From: Andrena cerasifolii | Lineage: Eukaryota; Arthropoda; Insecta; Hymenoptera; Andrenidae | Assembly (NCBI RefSeq): GCF_050908995.1 | Contig: NC_135125.1 | Coordinates: forward strand, 11,247,011-11,311,010 | Length of the DNA: 64,000 nt | Direction: 5' to 3' | Shown here: positions 25,485 through 39,500 of the stretch, piece by piece | Numbering within the stretch: the stretch's first letter is position 1 | How the letters are laid out: each line of letters opens with the position of its first letter | Notes under the pieces: model-generated | Told to the model about the DNA's origin: nothing | Database searches by the model: none | Seen by the model: only the letters and a program-made list of their open reading frames with translations | Program-made: the position numbers and the translations under genes

Positions 25485-28400
25485 TAATAAGTAGGTGTAC
25501 TTCTTCTGCTCCGAAGTAAATTCGGAGATTGCTCGTGTTCCTTGACAATGATTAGAAACAGGAATGACAGGATACCAATATCGACGATGAATGCGGGCGA
25601 CTCTTAGCCGCTAGGGTGGGTCGCCCGGGTGCACCCACGCGACAGCTTTTAAATGTACATGTGGCGCCAGATGTCGCGCCTCGTAATCTTTAGGCTTTAG
25701 ACAAAACCTGGCTCTCCCCTCGCTCGTGCGAGGACACACGCAAAGCACCCACCCTTCTCTCTCTCTCTCTCTCTCCTTCTCATTTAATATAGCATATGTA
25801 TACATATACGTATAAGTACCAGCTCGTACGCGTACTCCGCTGCACCAGCCGGTTGTATCGCGTTTCATAGTCGCGACAATAAAGGCAAGCTTCCCCGCGC
25901 GACTGTACCGCGGAATCAGCGTAAACGGTCCGAGGTGAAAAATTCAGAGCAACGCCGCCAGCGTTCCATGCGATTTAGAGGAAGGTTTGAAGCTTCAAGT
26001 GCCGTTGGATCTGCGTAGTAGGTACCTACGTATAATGGAAAGATGAGGGTTTGCGAAGCGAGGAAACTCGGCCAGGTTTGGTTCGGCGACCGAGCCGAAA
26101 CACAAAGGCTCAGGTGCGCAAGGACCGAGCAATTATTCGGACAAAAGTATACTACAGGTAGAAGATCGACCTGTTCTCGGAACCAGAGGGTATCGGTTAC
26201 ACCGGGAACAATGACTCGGCCGACCGTATTTGGGGTATCGGTGACACCGTATACAATTCCTTTACCACTTGGGTCATCGAACCGTCGTCGCCCGTACACC
26301 GCCCCATTATTACCCCGAGCACTCCGACACCTGGACAGTTTGTCCCAGCCGAGCGCGGTCAACGCAGCCTTCCCAGAACCTCCAGTCTCGCCGAATTCGG
26401 CTCTCGATTGCCCGTTGACAATCAGAAAACGCAGAAACACCCCTAGGAGGCGATGGGTGATCTGTCGAGGCGAGGCGCCGATTCAACGCACTTGATCACG
26501 AAACGTACGTATGCATGTCTCTCGAGCATGGACGAGGGATGACAGCGGGTGAAGGAGACACGATGCAGAGTAAAAACCAGAAAGCGAAAAGCGGAAAGCG
26601 AAAAGTGGAAAGCACTCGGCAGGTGAGGGGCTGACTTGTTCCCTGACGACCTCGCATAAATCAGACCTGCGCCAAGGGACTCGTTACGCTCGCGCACTTA
26701 ACTACCACCCGCAAGCACGGCATTCGTAAATTTTCTCCGTCGAACAATGCAGTCCTGATGCGACCGGGGCTATAAAGGGTCGACTCTAGCCGAGCTTTGT
26801 AACCGATACCCTAAACTCTAAACTGTAAACTGTGAAGCTATTGGTGAATATTCTCGTACACCTGTCGGAGCGGTCGTCCCGGCTATTCCGGCCGAAACGA
26901 ATCTCCCCCCGTGCACTATACTGGAATGGTTCTCGGGCCCAGGCAAGCCACGCCGCGCCGCGGCGTCGGTCCTCGACGGTCGACCGACACCCTCGTGGTC
27001 AAAGCTCGATGCGAGCATTCGCTCGTTCCGACGGCGTCGCCAATGGCCGCCAAAGAGGACAAATCGTGGACTGGATTGGGCGTACGGTGGACAGGTTGAT
27101 GGACCGAGAATGCAAAACGATAGAGGCAGGGGCTAACAGAGGTGGTTGGGAACAGGGGAGGGAGGGCGAAGAGCTCTGACGGTGGCGACGAAGGGTGTGG
27201 CGGAGGGTAGAGAAATAAAGGTAATGAATGATGCCGCACGGCAGGTGCATCGCGGCGTGTATAACGAGTGGCGCGGCGCGGTCCCAGGCTCCGCGCACCT
27301 GTAACCTGTAACTTGGACCGACCGAATCGCCTGAAAAGAGGCCTTCCCCCCGTCAAATCGCTTCCGTGATTTCCACGCGTCTGGCTTGACGCGCGCGCCG
27401 CAAACGGGGCGACAACGTAGGGCTGCGGGATAGGAAAACTCGTTGGCAAGCTTTGCTCCCGATAATGGAAAGACCAAGAAATTCAGGGAACTGGTTGGAC
27501 GGCCGGAGCGCCTACATTCTCCGGTAGGAGGTAATTGGCCCGCGATATTTCAAGGACCGTAAGCCAGGAAGCCGTAGCCCTCGAGCTCTGAGAACGTGAG
27601 AAATAAACGATGCCATATAGGTACGCGTAACATGAAATACGAGCGGAGTCGTGTGAGCAGAGCAGCGAGCACGCGCGCTTGCGCCCCGAGAAAAGTCCTT
27701 TCCTACTCTTTTCCTACTTCACCCCTACTCCCGACCACTACCAACGTACCAACTCTCATCCATTCATTCTCTTTCTCATTCTCCCACATCCCGCCCTCTC
27801 TCTCTCTCCCATGGGGTTGCCGGATCGACCCACCTGTTGCGTCGTGCCGAAGCTACATAGTTCTCTCCGCTACGTATCTCTTTCCTCTGGCCCTATCGAC
27901 ACTGATACAAGCCTAGATCCCTCCTCGAACTGCGCTTCAAATTGGCTCTATTTCCGGGAACACTCTGTCGCACGTCCGGGTGCGAGTGGTCGAAGGCGAT
28001 GGGTGCTTCTGGGTTGCTTCCTTCATCTTGCTACGCATGGATCTGTGCGCGTATCGGCGGGAAGCACACTTGTACCTACGTAACTGGATCGCTACCGAGC
28101 GGCGAGCGCCTACCGAGATTCGGTCAGTCCATTATCGCATAGCTGCGCGGCAGCAAGCGTGGGAGCCTTGGCCGATCTCTCCCCGGGCTTCAGCGGCTCC
28201 AAATTACTACTATAAACTTTAAATGCTGGCTCCCTGCGGGCCAGAGCCCTCGAAAGCACGTGTATCCACACCTTCTTGAATTCCAAGGATGGACGAGAAC
28301 GCCGATACCGCCTAGAGCGCCTGCGAACCGTCCGGGTCCCTGCGCGTTTCACTCGAGACGCCTGTTCAACTACCTACGTATCACGACAGAACTAATCGCA

Positions 28401-29030
28401 CGATTCTGTGGTGAATCAGACCGGCCGATGGAACTCAGCTGGATCGATATCGATGGGAACCGAGTGGATCGATTGTACGAGTCCGAAAAGGCTCGTCGTT
28501 TCTGACAGCAGCAGGTGCAAGGAGCCACGCGATCCACGCGATCCACGCCAAATAATTCGGCCGTCTCGATGACACGCACGTTCTCTCGGCTCCTCGGCCA
28601 ACAGCCACCTGCCCGCTTCGCAGCCATCCACCGTAATCGCGTAAATATACCCAACCTTGACTCGGAGAGAAACTCGCTGAACAAGGTGACAGCTATCGGA
28701 AGAAACTCGGACGGGCTTCCTTCTCCCAATCCGCGCTATCTTGTCGTCTCTTCGCTCATTTTCTACGCCACTTTTAGCCCGCGCCACGTATCTGAGTCGG
28801 TGCGGCACCTAACATCCGTCCGCGGCTTGTAAATTCAAAGAGCGCCCGTTCGGCGTTCAGCGACGCATCGCGTTACCGAACGCGGCCTGCTCCGAGTCGG
28901 GGCCAATTCATCACCGTTTACACTCGCGATCCCACAATTTATACCTATGTACGTCCTGTGCTTATATGATATGCGGCGCTAGACCGAGCGTTCGTTCGAG
29001 TTTACGGGGAAAGCTGTCTGTTCACGCGTA
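25485..29030. other. long non-coding stretch with microsatellites
   Basis: GC-rich DNA with no recognisable exon. It holds a (CT)n run near 25758-25775, a TATAAAG word near 26771, and TAGGTACCTA at 26019. Overlapping open frames of 100-180 codons around 26.8-28.2 kb lie on both strands and lack domains. Confidence 0.4.
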
Positions 29031-29277
29031 GGGTAGACCGGGGGTGGTAGTAAGACTTTGACTTCGGAATACGCTTACGCAAAAACTATCACAGTTAGAA
29101 AAAAAAGTTCTTATACGAAAATTTTACTTATTTATCTGACATTATTGAGCTAGTATGTCAAGTAATAGGTATCCAGGTTGTTAATAAAAAAGGAGAAGCG
29201 GAGAAAGTGCTACAACCGCTCCTGACCCTGAGTCGGTTGTAACACTGCGTGGAGTTGATAGTAGCACAAATTTAACC
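29031..29277. mobile_element. partial second copy of the HGD-intron MITE
   Basis: It starts TA|GGGTAGACCGGGGG and matches the reverse complement of the right end of the 2573-3374 element for about 250 bp, including ATTATTGAGC and TGCGTGGAGTTGATAGTAGC. Similarity stops near 29277 and no second terminal repeat was found, so it appears truncated. Confidence 0.75.
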
Positions 29278-32200
29278 CAAATGTTATTTGTCCCAAACGT
29301 TTGTTGGTATCGAAACTTATCTCGATATGTACCTATAGGCACCTAAGCATATTCGAATGCGTAAGTACTCGCTGCCGCAATTTGCGCGAGTTCGCGACAG
29401 CGGCGCGGAACAGCTATCAGTTAAGCTTATGGGGATCAAGAAAGAAAGAAAGAAAGAAGCCGCGATGAAACAGGAAGAGTCAGCAAGGGTAGCGTGTGCT
29501 GGACGAAGAGAGAAGCAGGGGGTCAAAGGGAGATGTAGGGAAGAGAGAATACGGCAGACATATGGCGAAGCTTTAATAATTGAAGCTGACACTGGCGCAG
29601 ATGCGAACACAGCCGCGCGCGCGTGGTCCGCCCATCAAATATTTAGAGATTATAAAGTACGCACATGCCGCCGTGACGTGTTTCGCGCGTATCATATAGG
29701 TACCTAAGGCTACCTAAATACCTACATACACGCGTATGTACGCACGCGTGTCTCCCCGTTAGTCGCCAGACAAGCGGAAAGAAATGCGAACGAGGACGTC
29801 GGTAGCTGAAAGTTTCTGGACCTGTTTGCGCCCCGTGCCAGCGGGCAGCGATAGAGCAATCGGATGAACGCTGGAACGCAAAGGGCCGAGGCTTAAGATT
29901 CATTGGCGCGCAACTGACCAGCGAAAGACAAGGAACGGCAGGTGCGTTCGCAGCTAAGAAGTGACCGGTCCAGAGTGGCAAGACTGACAAATCGGACAAG
30001 AGGAGACCCTTGCCAAATACCATACCGCGCGCTAGGGATTGCAAATTTACAGACTTTTTCAATTACCGGTGATTCGGTAAAATTTTTAATCAAACCTGGT
30101 TTACCGGTATTTTTTAAGGCATTGAAAATATAAGAGTAAACGTTACAAAGAAAAAACACTTTTTTTAACTCTAATCGAGCATTATAACAAATATATGCAA
30201 ATAAAACTATTCTGAACATAAAATATAAAATGAGATAACTCAAAATAGATATATTTGTATAATTATTTGCAATACTTATTAATTTGCATCTTCACCACGA
30301 AAACAATGAAAAGAATCTTAACTTACACGCATAGTTAAATATTTTTTATTTAATAATTGTTTTTAACAAAGCACGCAAAAAACATATTTGTCTAAACTTT
30401 GGTCTCCTGACCGCGACCTAAGTTTTGTACAAAATAATCCAGCCTGCATTTCTACACTTGTTGGTCGGATAGTCATTAAGAAATCATATGCCATTTGTAC
30501 TTATATATTTTCTCCTTATTTTCTGCTTGAAAGTACGTCCATCCTTTCGATGACTCGATTCAGATTTTTAGTTTTCTTTTGGATCAGAGTTGGTTCTTCA
30601 CGAGATACTTCGGTTTTCGTCTTTATTAGCAATTAAAGTTTTTTTCACTGATAATTTAGTAGATGTGGACGGAACTAATGAACGCATATATGCGCTATAT
30701 TGTTATACGCAATTTATCGAATTACCGGTAAAAATCCGAGGGTATTTCCCGCGATTTAGCGGGAAACCGAAGGAAAGTTATCGGAGGCTATTCGGTTGTC
30801 TGGTTTTCCCCCGAATCCTCGACTTTACGACTGCCGCCGAACGGTCGTCGGACAGGGCGAGAGTGCATCATATGGAGCGGCAAATGTTTGCAAGAGGACG
30901 GGAATACCGGTCATAGAAGTGGCCAATCGACCGATCGAACGAGCCGCGTTCTGGTGGCCGATGACGGTCGGCGCCCTTGGGAATTTCCTTGGGCTTTTTC
31001 GTCACATCTGGTCGACACGCATCCCGACCGATTCGATGGCCCGCCTGCTCAGCTTTTCTCTTTAATACCCTTAACGCACCCCTATCCGCGCATATGCTTC
31101 GCAGATACCGAACGAACGCGCTCGCGCCAGGGGTTCTTAGCTCTTAGTCCCTGCGACCTGCGAGGGCAGGCCATCGCCCTTCTTCCAGCCTTGCGAACCG
31201 TTTCGTCCAAAAGCAAAAACCCCGACTTGCACCGCACGTGGGACGGGCAACGCGCTCTCTCCAACGTTAAAGCCCCGACGAAACGAAATCACTCACTCTC
31301 AGCCACCCGATTGTTCGGGGAACGATCGAGTCACGTAGCCCACGATCGCGATCGCGATCACGATCCTCCGTAATCGTTCCCCTACCACAAAAGATATCAT
31401 CAGCGTAACGTGACTGTTTGCCGCCGTAACGACGCAACGCGTACATCGCGATACGAAACGGTTGCCTGTCCGCGGTTCGAGGGCGGTTGTACAGTGGATA
31501 GTTGCTGCACGGTATCTCGCGCGATCATCCAACCTTATCGAACGCGGCCAGCGCATCGGAACGCGTGGATTTATACACGAGTAACGCGAGCGACGCGTAC
31601 CTACAATAAACCAGCTTTACGTCGATTCGCGGAGGAGAGCGGCGTGGAACAGGGCGGTGTCGATCGAGGAGGCATGCAAGTGGCAGGAGTAAAGACCGCC
31701 GGGCGCGATAGCGGAATTACAAAAAGTCCGCGTTGATCCGGGCAGAGGGTTGGAGCAGGGATTAGGACAGCTCGGTTCCAACAGATGTCCAACACGCGGA
31801 CAGGGAGGCGCGACGCGCCCGGGACGATCGAGGAAGCAGGATATTTCGCAGGAAGGATAACTTTGGGTCGTAAACGGTCGAGCGGGGAGGTAAAAGCCAG
31901 GCGACGCCGCGCCGACGACCCTTTGTACACGTGACTCGGCGCGGCCCGGAGCCGAGCGGTGGTCGTAAAAACCACCCGGCTGACCATGACAGGTAAGGAA
32001 AAGCCAACGCGGCAGCACGCTGTTAAAAGAGGGGCGAGCAGAAGGGTGCTTGCGACCGACGATCGAGAGTCGATTCACCGAAATTCCTGATTTTAGGGCC
32101 CCGCGCGAAGGAGCTAGCTGCTAGCCGAACAAGAGCGAGAGAGAGAGAGCGGTAAATAGCCACGTTTAACGTCCAATGCATCAGGGAATACTCGCACGGT

Positions 32201-33559
32201 GGTCGACGCGTGTTCCCGTTCCGTAAACTCGCGCCTCTCTTACGCGACGCGACGGCACAATCCGCGCGTTACGATCCGCCGCGGGTGGCTGACTCGAAAT
32301 TCAGTCGAGAACATTTAAGACGGTCGAGCGCTGGGAACGGGGCGAGGTGGAGGGACGGAGGGAGCAGAAGGAGCAGGAGGAACAGCTACGCTGCTGCAGA
32401 GATCGGGGCGAGAGGAGGGAGAAGGAGGAAGAAAGATAGAGGGTGCAGAGAAGTCGAGTCAAACTCTCGGCCGGCTGGCGCCGTTCTGTCGGCTGTCGGC
32501 CCCCGCTGCCTCTTGCCGCCAACAATGCGCACCACACACCTCTCCTCCTCTTCTCCCCGCCATCGTCTACCACCGTCGTCACCGTCAGCGCCGCACCAAC
32601 ACCGATGCCAACGCCAACGCCGACACCAACACCGTCGCGACGACACCGATCTCGTGGGATCCTTTCTAACGAACCTCGTCCGTCGAATCGTGGACCGGAC
32701 AACGTGCTCGGGGCTCCGTGGGTCGATCGAGTTTTCGCGCGTAGAACAGACGACGCCTCTCCCCTTTCCTCTCGTCTTATCGCACCAATCCGTGTCCGCT
32801 CTCCTAACGCTGCCACGACGCGTCGTTTCTTATTCATTTTCGTTTTTCTTTCGCCGGGCTCGCCGAAGCTGCTAAAAAGAAATGACAGTCGCTGCATTAG
32901 TGACCGTATCTGGACGGCCAACGTGCGACCAGCGATGCGGCAGTGGTAGTGGCGGTGGCGGTGGTAGTGGTAGGTAGTCGCAGCGGTGGTGGTAGTGGTA
33001 GCGGCGGCGGTAGTGGTAACGTTAGAGGCAGCGAAGTCGCAGCAGACCAGTCGGAACTCCCTCGCACGCGTATACTTACGATGAGAGAGGCCCGAACGCA
33101 CGAGGCAAGTCAGTACATCGTCGACCGCGACCGAGGAAGGACGCGTTGCGTGGCGTTCCTCGTTCGGTACCTTCGACGATCCAGAGTACTCTCTGCCTAA
33201 ATGAAATCGCACCGGGCATCGCGTCGGTCCCCGTGATTCGGTACCAAGTGACTCCGGGCATTATTGGATTACCCATCGCCAGAACACGACGGTCAACTGT
33301 AAAGGACGAGGCGGCAGGAAGAGAATAAATGTAAAGAAAAGTGTGCGCGAAAAGGAGGAGAGAGAAGGCGTAGAACTCGAGAAACCTTATGCTACCAGCC
33401 TCTGGCGAAGCTGCCCGCCACACGTGCCTGACGTGCCCATGGGATTCGCCATACGAAGCTAGTGCGTCAGCCAACCAGTGCATGTGCAGTGATTAAAAAT
33501 AAGAGACAGTGATTAACGCGATTCGTGAGGCGCGCTAGCGCCTGCACTTGCCAACCAAG
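29278..33559. other. non-coding stretch with an AT-rich island and simple repeats
   Basis: No gene was recognised. Contents include (GAAA)n near 29440-29460, an AT-rich island at about 30040-30780 with AATTACCGGT words at both ends in opposite orientation (possible old transposon), GCGATCGCGATC-type words near 31345, and GGT/GTA trinucleotide repeats at about 32938-33022. The minus-strand 303-codon frame across 32301-33212 is low-complexity translation of these repeats. Confidence 0.4.
32938..33022. repeat. GGT/GGC trinucleotide microsatellite
   Basis: Imperfect repeat of GTGGCG, GTAGTG and GCGGTG units. It accounts for Thr/Ala/His-rich frames on the other strand. Confidence 0.8.
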
Positions 33560-36500
33560 ATGGCCCATCACGTGGTGGAATCTACCTCCGAGTTATCTGC
33601 TCTGATGAAAGGTAAATATCTCGATACGGGCGCACTTCTAGATTTCGCGAAACAGGATCAGCTCGATCTTAACGTTGAAACCGTTTCCACTTAACGAGCC
33701 TCGGTTTCTCCGTTTTCGTGGGCCCAACGACGCGCGCGCGCGCGCGCGCGACTTTGAAAGGGATTAGCTCGATCCCCAGTAGCCACGTATAAGAGCTAGT
33801 TTCGCGATAGATTGCATGGATCGCTAAGAGGATCCGGTACGTGTTGGTCGAGGGGTAGAAAATTTGCTAGACCGATATCGGCCATGAATGATCGGCAGTG
33901 AGAGATTCAAGCGTTAGCGCAATCGAATAGACGTCCCGTCGCGTCGCGTCGATTGATAGTCCGGCTGGGGGGAGTCGCGGAGAACGATAATCATTGTTAT
34001 GAACGGCGCCAGCCGTCTTGGAGCGAGAGATCGACTGGTTCACCAGCACGGAGGAATCGAGTGGTATCCTACAGCGGCTGCCAAACAGACAGACGCAAAG
34101 TCCGCTAGGACAGACGGGTTGCGAGTCGCGAGGGGCAAGGGCTCGCCGTCTGTGTGGGTGTGTGTCAGAGGCAGATACACGCGCTTACTCTGGCTAGCGC
34201 GAGAGCCGAGAGAGAGAGCCTGCGCCTGCGGTCGGAAAGGAATGGTAAGACGGCGGAGAGAGAGAGGAATGAGAAGGGTAGGGGAGGAGTGACAGTTGAT
34301 ACAGAAGGAGGATGCGGGAGAGAGATACGACGCGGCCGGCGCCAGCGTGGGTTGCTACACAGACGAGCTAGCGGGCGACCGACTCGTACCGAACAAACGA
34401 CCCCTTGACCAAACTCCGAACTCGCCATCTAATCCACGTACCACCTCCACCTTTCTCGCCTCTCCCAACTCTTCTTCTCCTTGCTAATTAAATAGTTCGC
34501 TCCGCAGGCTACGCGTGAAAAGCTTTCGCGATGTAACGGACGCGCTTGGTCTTCGTAGTAACCCCAATAGTACGGAAACAATGACTGCTCAAGCGATTCG
34601 ATTCCCGCGACGTTATCGATCCGCGTCGAGCCGAGTCGGTTGATCCGCGGGCCCTACGGGAATCACGTAGCCGTGCTCGACGCGCAAATTTTCATCGCGA
34701 GCAACGGAAAGCGATTGAGGTGGGTAGGCATAGGTCGCCCCTGGGCTGTGCCGTGAAATCGGCTGTGGAAACCCTTGAATTAAAATAGTTCGAGTCGAAG
34801 GAACGCGATTAGCAGCTAAAGCAGATCTCACCGTCAATGCCTCTGGAGTGTAATCGATACCCTATTGTTGCGTGGCACAGGTACGCGCAGATACGCACAG
34901 GTAGAAATACACTGCAGGGGCAGAGAGAGAGAGGTTGATCGAGGAAGGGGCGTGGAGGAGGCGAGGGAGAAGAAGGGTGCCTCGGTAAGCGCCGAACCTT
35001 CCACCCACCTGTGTGCAAACTTACACCTGCTACCTGAACCGGACCGCTTTCCTTGGACCTGTAGCTGTGGCCTCTCACGAGCAATCTTCACGGACATTAT
35101 TCCCTTCCCCGTTTTTCTACTTATTCACCCTGCTCCCTCGCCAGTCGGCACCCAACATTTCGGCAGCTAGCTGACAATGAAAGAAAGCCGGGTCCCACCC
35201 ACTTGGACCTATTCCCTCTGTGGCAATCGATGTGGCAGTCGGCAAAGGTCGAAAGACAAGGCCGATAGCAGGCAAGAATCCCCTTATCTTTCGGAACGAT
35301 TCGTATCTGTCGTTGCGTCGCGGTCGCCAATGGTCATCGGTACACGCGCACTCTAGTAGCCGTTGACAGTTTCACACGCCCCGGCCGCTCTGTAACGCTC
35401 AGCTGTGCTATCGATATTCTTGGAGCGCGCGCCGCGACGATCGCGCTCTCGCCTATAGATTATAGACAGTTTGCGAGGTAAATATTTGCACGAATTTCGT
35501 CCAGAGCGATCTTATTTTGGAAAGGCATGTACGTGTACACCGCCGGGCGCCTCGTTCCAAGAGCTGCGCATCCTTCTGGTGCAATCTGCAAAGCCATTTC
35601 CACGCGCTCGCATGTTGAACCGAGGAAGAAAGTCGCGTCGCTATCGCAGAAGCGACGATATCGATTTAACACTCGTGCGTGGACCATCTGGCTAGCGCCG
35701 TCTCTTCCTCATCTCCCTCCTCCTACACATCTTATCCGTTCTCCCGCCTTTCGCCTCCTCCTTGTGTCTCGCCGTGGCGCCGACTCTTCCTCTTCGGGGT
35801 CAAACCCATGCAACGCTCGCCCTCTCTCTTTTGCTTTCCTTTTCCGCAATCGGCCGAAAGGAGGGGGGAGGGGGCGGAACGAGAAAATAGAGTATAATAG
35901 ATTGGAGTTCAAGTGCGTATGTAGACTCGTCACTTGGACGAGTATCGCCTTTTTCTTACCAATTGGAGTACATACTCTCCTCGAGTACCTGTCGACACTG
36001 ACGGCACTTCCGATTTCGAGTCACTTCCCCTGCGTGCATGAAACAATTGGCATCCGGTCCGTACGATTTCGCGTCTCGACACTTCTCGTTTCGTCGTCCC
36101 CTCGTTATTCCAACCAGTCGACATCGCTTATTTATACTCACTGCGAAACTTGGCCGCGATCCCTTCTTCTTCTTCTTCGTCCTCTTATTTCGAGATAGTT
36201 GAATCCACAAATGTTACGTTCGTCTATTTCTGGGGTGTAAGGATGTTGGACGAAGGAAGGAAAGGATGGTGACAAGTCCCGCGGCAGTTTGGAGGTATAT
36301 ACTCGTCGACATTCGGAAATCCTCGAGTTCCTTTATCTCCGTCGTCAAGGTGCGATTGTTTCCCTCAAACACCGCCGTGACACTGTCTCGCGGCCTGCAG
36401 ACCCTTCTGACGACTACGTACTCGGCGATCCGGCCTGTTACCAGATTCCTTCGATAGCCCCGACAAAAGGGAAGCGTTCTTTCGCGGCCGCTTTCTCGAT

Positions 36501-39500
36501 CTTATCTCGCGGTCAAACTTTCCCTCGTTAGCCCGCGGTTATCGCAGTTATCGATGACCCCAAATTGGGTGAACGCGGAAGAGTTTTGATGTAGCAAAAA
36601 AAAAAAATGCGCCATGTAACGCATGGATTTATGATTACGCGAGAAGCGAGGGAGGACGCGGCTGTGTGTATGCATCCCGTCTGTCACGGGTACCCGACAC
36701 CCGTTGCTTCGACCCCGACCAAACGATCCTTGATATCCGGCCGCGCGAGTTTACACAGATGTTCACGGTTATTTCGGTTTGTTTGAACAATGGCCGAACG
36801 AAGCGACAAAGGTTGTACCAAGGTATTCGCGAACATAGTCCAGAGACACGTGTTCCACTGTACCTACGTGCCTCGCTTCGGCGTCGACGTCGCCTCAGTC
36901 CCCGTTGATGCTTGAAACAGACCATCCCTTTTCCACCGCGTTCACAACACTTGGCGTTCGAATCGCAGCGTGTGCGCCACGCGGCAATTTTCTGAACTTT
37001 CTAGCCCAGCGAAACGACGACGACGCGACGGAATAACGAGAGCGTTAAACACAATTCGCCACTTGCAGGAAAAACCTGGCAACCGCCTATTCGTACCTAC
37101 TTCTTCCACTTGTCCGCGTTCCGCTTCTCCTCGGCTCGCGTTTTCCAGCGGAGATTTCCTTGGAGAGACAGCAGATGCTCTATATCGAAAACAGAGCGGT
37201 TATCGGCGCGGCGATAAGTTTTCTAAGCGCGCGACCCGCACAGTCGCCAGGTGCGCCATCCGCTATCTTTCGCCGCTGCCCTCGGATATGTACCCTCGGT
37301 ATACTCGTCCAGATTCAAAGAATATCGATTCCGCTCGCTAAACGCGCCGTCAGCGATCCACAATTCTTGTCGAGGGGAACGAAATTTGGACGTGGAATGA
37401 TCGATCGCGATCACGCGTTTCCACTTTACAGTCGCATTATATATTGTTTCGATTCCTCGGGAGTCTCTCGAGTGGTAGGTGTGACAACGGCGGACAGATA
37501 CCGCGACGCGTCGAGGTCGGCAGAAGAGCGATTGGATTCGATCGGATCTATAGGGACCGGGGAGCCGCGCTCACGCAACCGACTCCGCAAAAGGCAAGAA
37601 AACGAGTAGAACGACGTAAAACGGCAGTTGGCGCCAGCCACGCGTACTCTCTTCGTCCTCCTCTGGGCAGCTCGCCTCTGTCCTTGTTCAAATATACGGG
37701 GACGAACGCGAGATACAGTCTTCTGCTACTTTACACTCGCAGGACGGGTCATCGGATAAAACGTACTTCGCTCTTCGCTTCCGACCAGACAACTGGGACG
37801 CTCCGGATGCGTCCCACTCGGTCGAATTAAAGTTCGGTCAATCAACCGCCGAACAGACAGATAAACGCTAAACGCGGGGCGTCGAACGTGGGGTAGGGAA
37901 AGTCAAAAACGTGAATCGTGGACCGAAGGGGAAGAGAAAAGAAGTAGGGAAGCGGTAACGGGAAGGAATGAGAGAAGAGGATGGAGGGGGGGGGGAAGGG
38001 AAGAGTGGAAGGTTGGAGTATTATAATCTCGCGGCAGACCTGTGCGCCAGATGGTACCAGTTGGATGACGCATCTGAACCTGAAAACATCCCGTCTTCTC
38101 GATGATACTGGGTACGGTGAGGCGAGGTGAGGCGAAACGAGGCAAGGCGTGACGAGGCGAAGCGAGGCCACGCGGGACGAGACGAGACGAAATCATCTCA
38201 CGCCCACGGAATCGCATCGGAGATAGCGTTCTAGCTCCTCTGCCTCTGCCACTCGCGATAAGTCTTAACGAATCGCCTTGTCCTCGACTGCAGTGGCAAA
38301 GATCGGGCTCTTATCTTTCTGCTCGAAATCATTGTCAGACGGCATAAAGCGCCATTTCTTAGGGTCCTTCTCTGTACCTCGACGACCTTGAATCGCTCGC
38401 TCTTATTCGCGTTGATTAATCGTAAACATTCGTTCTTGTTTCCGTTTCAGCTGGCGTGATGGCCGGTTACGAGAGGGATGCCGGCTTCTGTAGCGGAGGC
38501 GACGAGGACGACATGTTGGGCCTGCACTCTCCGAGCGCCTCGGAGGACAGCGTCGAGGTCCAGGTGATGCCGATTTCTTTGCGAAACAAGAGGAAGCTGG
38601 CCGAGCCCCGAAAGATTCAGGAGCAGAGCACGGCGCCGCTGAAGAAGAGAAGGTTCGAGCAAATCGAGGAAACGGTCGCACCAGGCGAGGAGGAATGCCG
38701 AACAGCTCGATCGCCGAGTCCGTTTAGACCATGGAGCAGTTCAGGCAAGAGCGCGGATTCCAAAACCTCTCCGTTCACCGTCACGGAGAAGTCCGCGAAC
38801 TTGCAATCGAACGCGCCGTTGTCAGCGGCGTCCGTCGAGTCGAAACGAACAAACGAGCTTCGCCATCGTCAGTTCCATGAGGATCGCGAGCACGACCAGG
38901 ACGATAGCGACCGCGACCGCGACCATGGCGATAACGACGGTGCGCAGAGAAACGGACAGGGAGGAGACGTTGAAAAACGAAACGAGTCGGAAATTCGAGA
39001 GGACGCCGCATCGAGGCAACGACAATCGACGCAGACCCGTTTACCTCGAGTGGATAGGCGGGAATGCTCTAATCAAAGGTTCGATACCGCTGCGACCATC
39101 TCAAGCGTGCTATCCACCGGCACAGCGGATGGAACGTTGCCGGTGACCAGTACCAACCCCAGATTGCAGGAGGAACCTCTTTCGTTAGTTCTTAGGGGAG
39201 AAGTAGCCGGCAGAGTACCTTCGCATCCAGCGGTAAACGGCAGTTACGCGAGGACCTGCTCGTATTCCATGGAACATGCTTCATCGTCTTCCTCCTCCTC
39301 CTCATCATCATCATCCTTGTCTTCGCTGTCGTCATCGGTGAACCGTCAACGCAGTCATCGGTCCGGCTTAAACGATTGCGGCTCCTCCTCGGCGATGGTC
39401 ACTAGAGCGGCGACGGTATCGACGGTATCGACGACGTCGGCATCGGTATCGGCTTCGGCATCGACGTCGGTGACAACGACAATCCCGCAAACCAGCCTCT

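Noticed and set aside
30040..30780. AT-rich island with AATTACCGGT words, considered as a transposon
   Set aside because: Terminal repeats and a target duplication could not be defined, so it is mentioned only within the surrounding non-coding entry.
32301..33212. 303-codon open frame on the minus strand
   Set aside because: Its middle is low-complexity Thr/Ala/His and Val/Gly translated from trinucleotide repeats. It has no domain and overlaps frames on the other strand.
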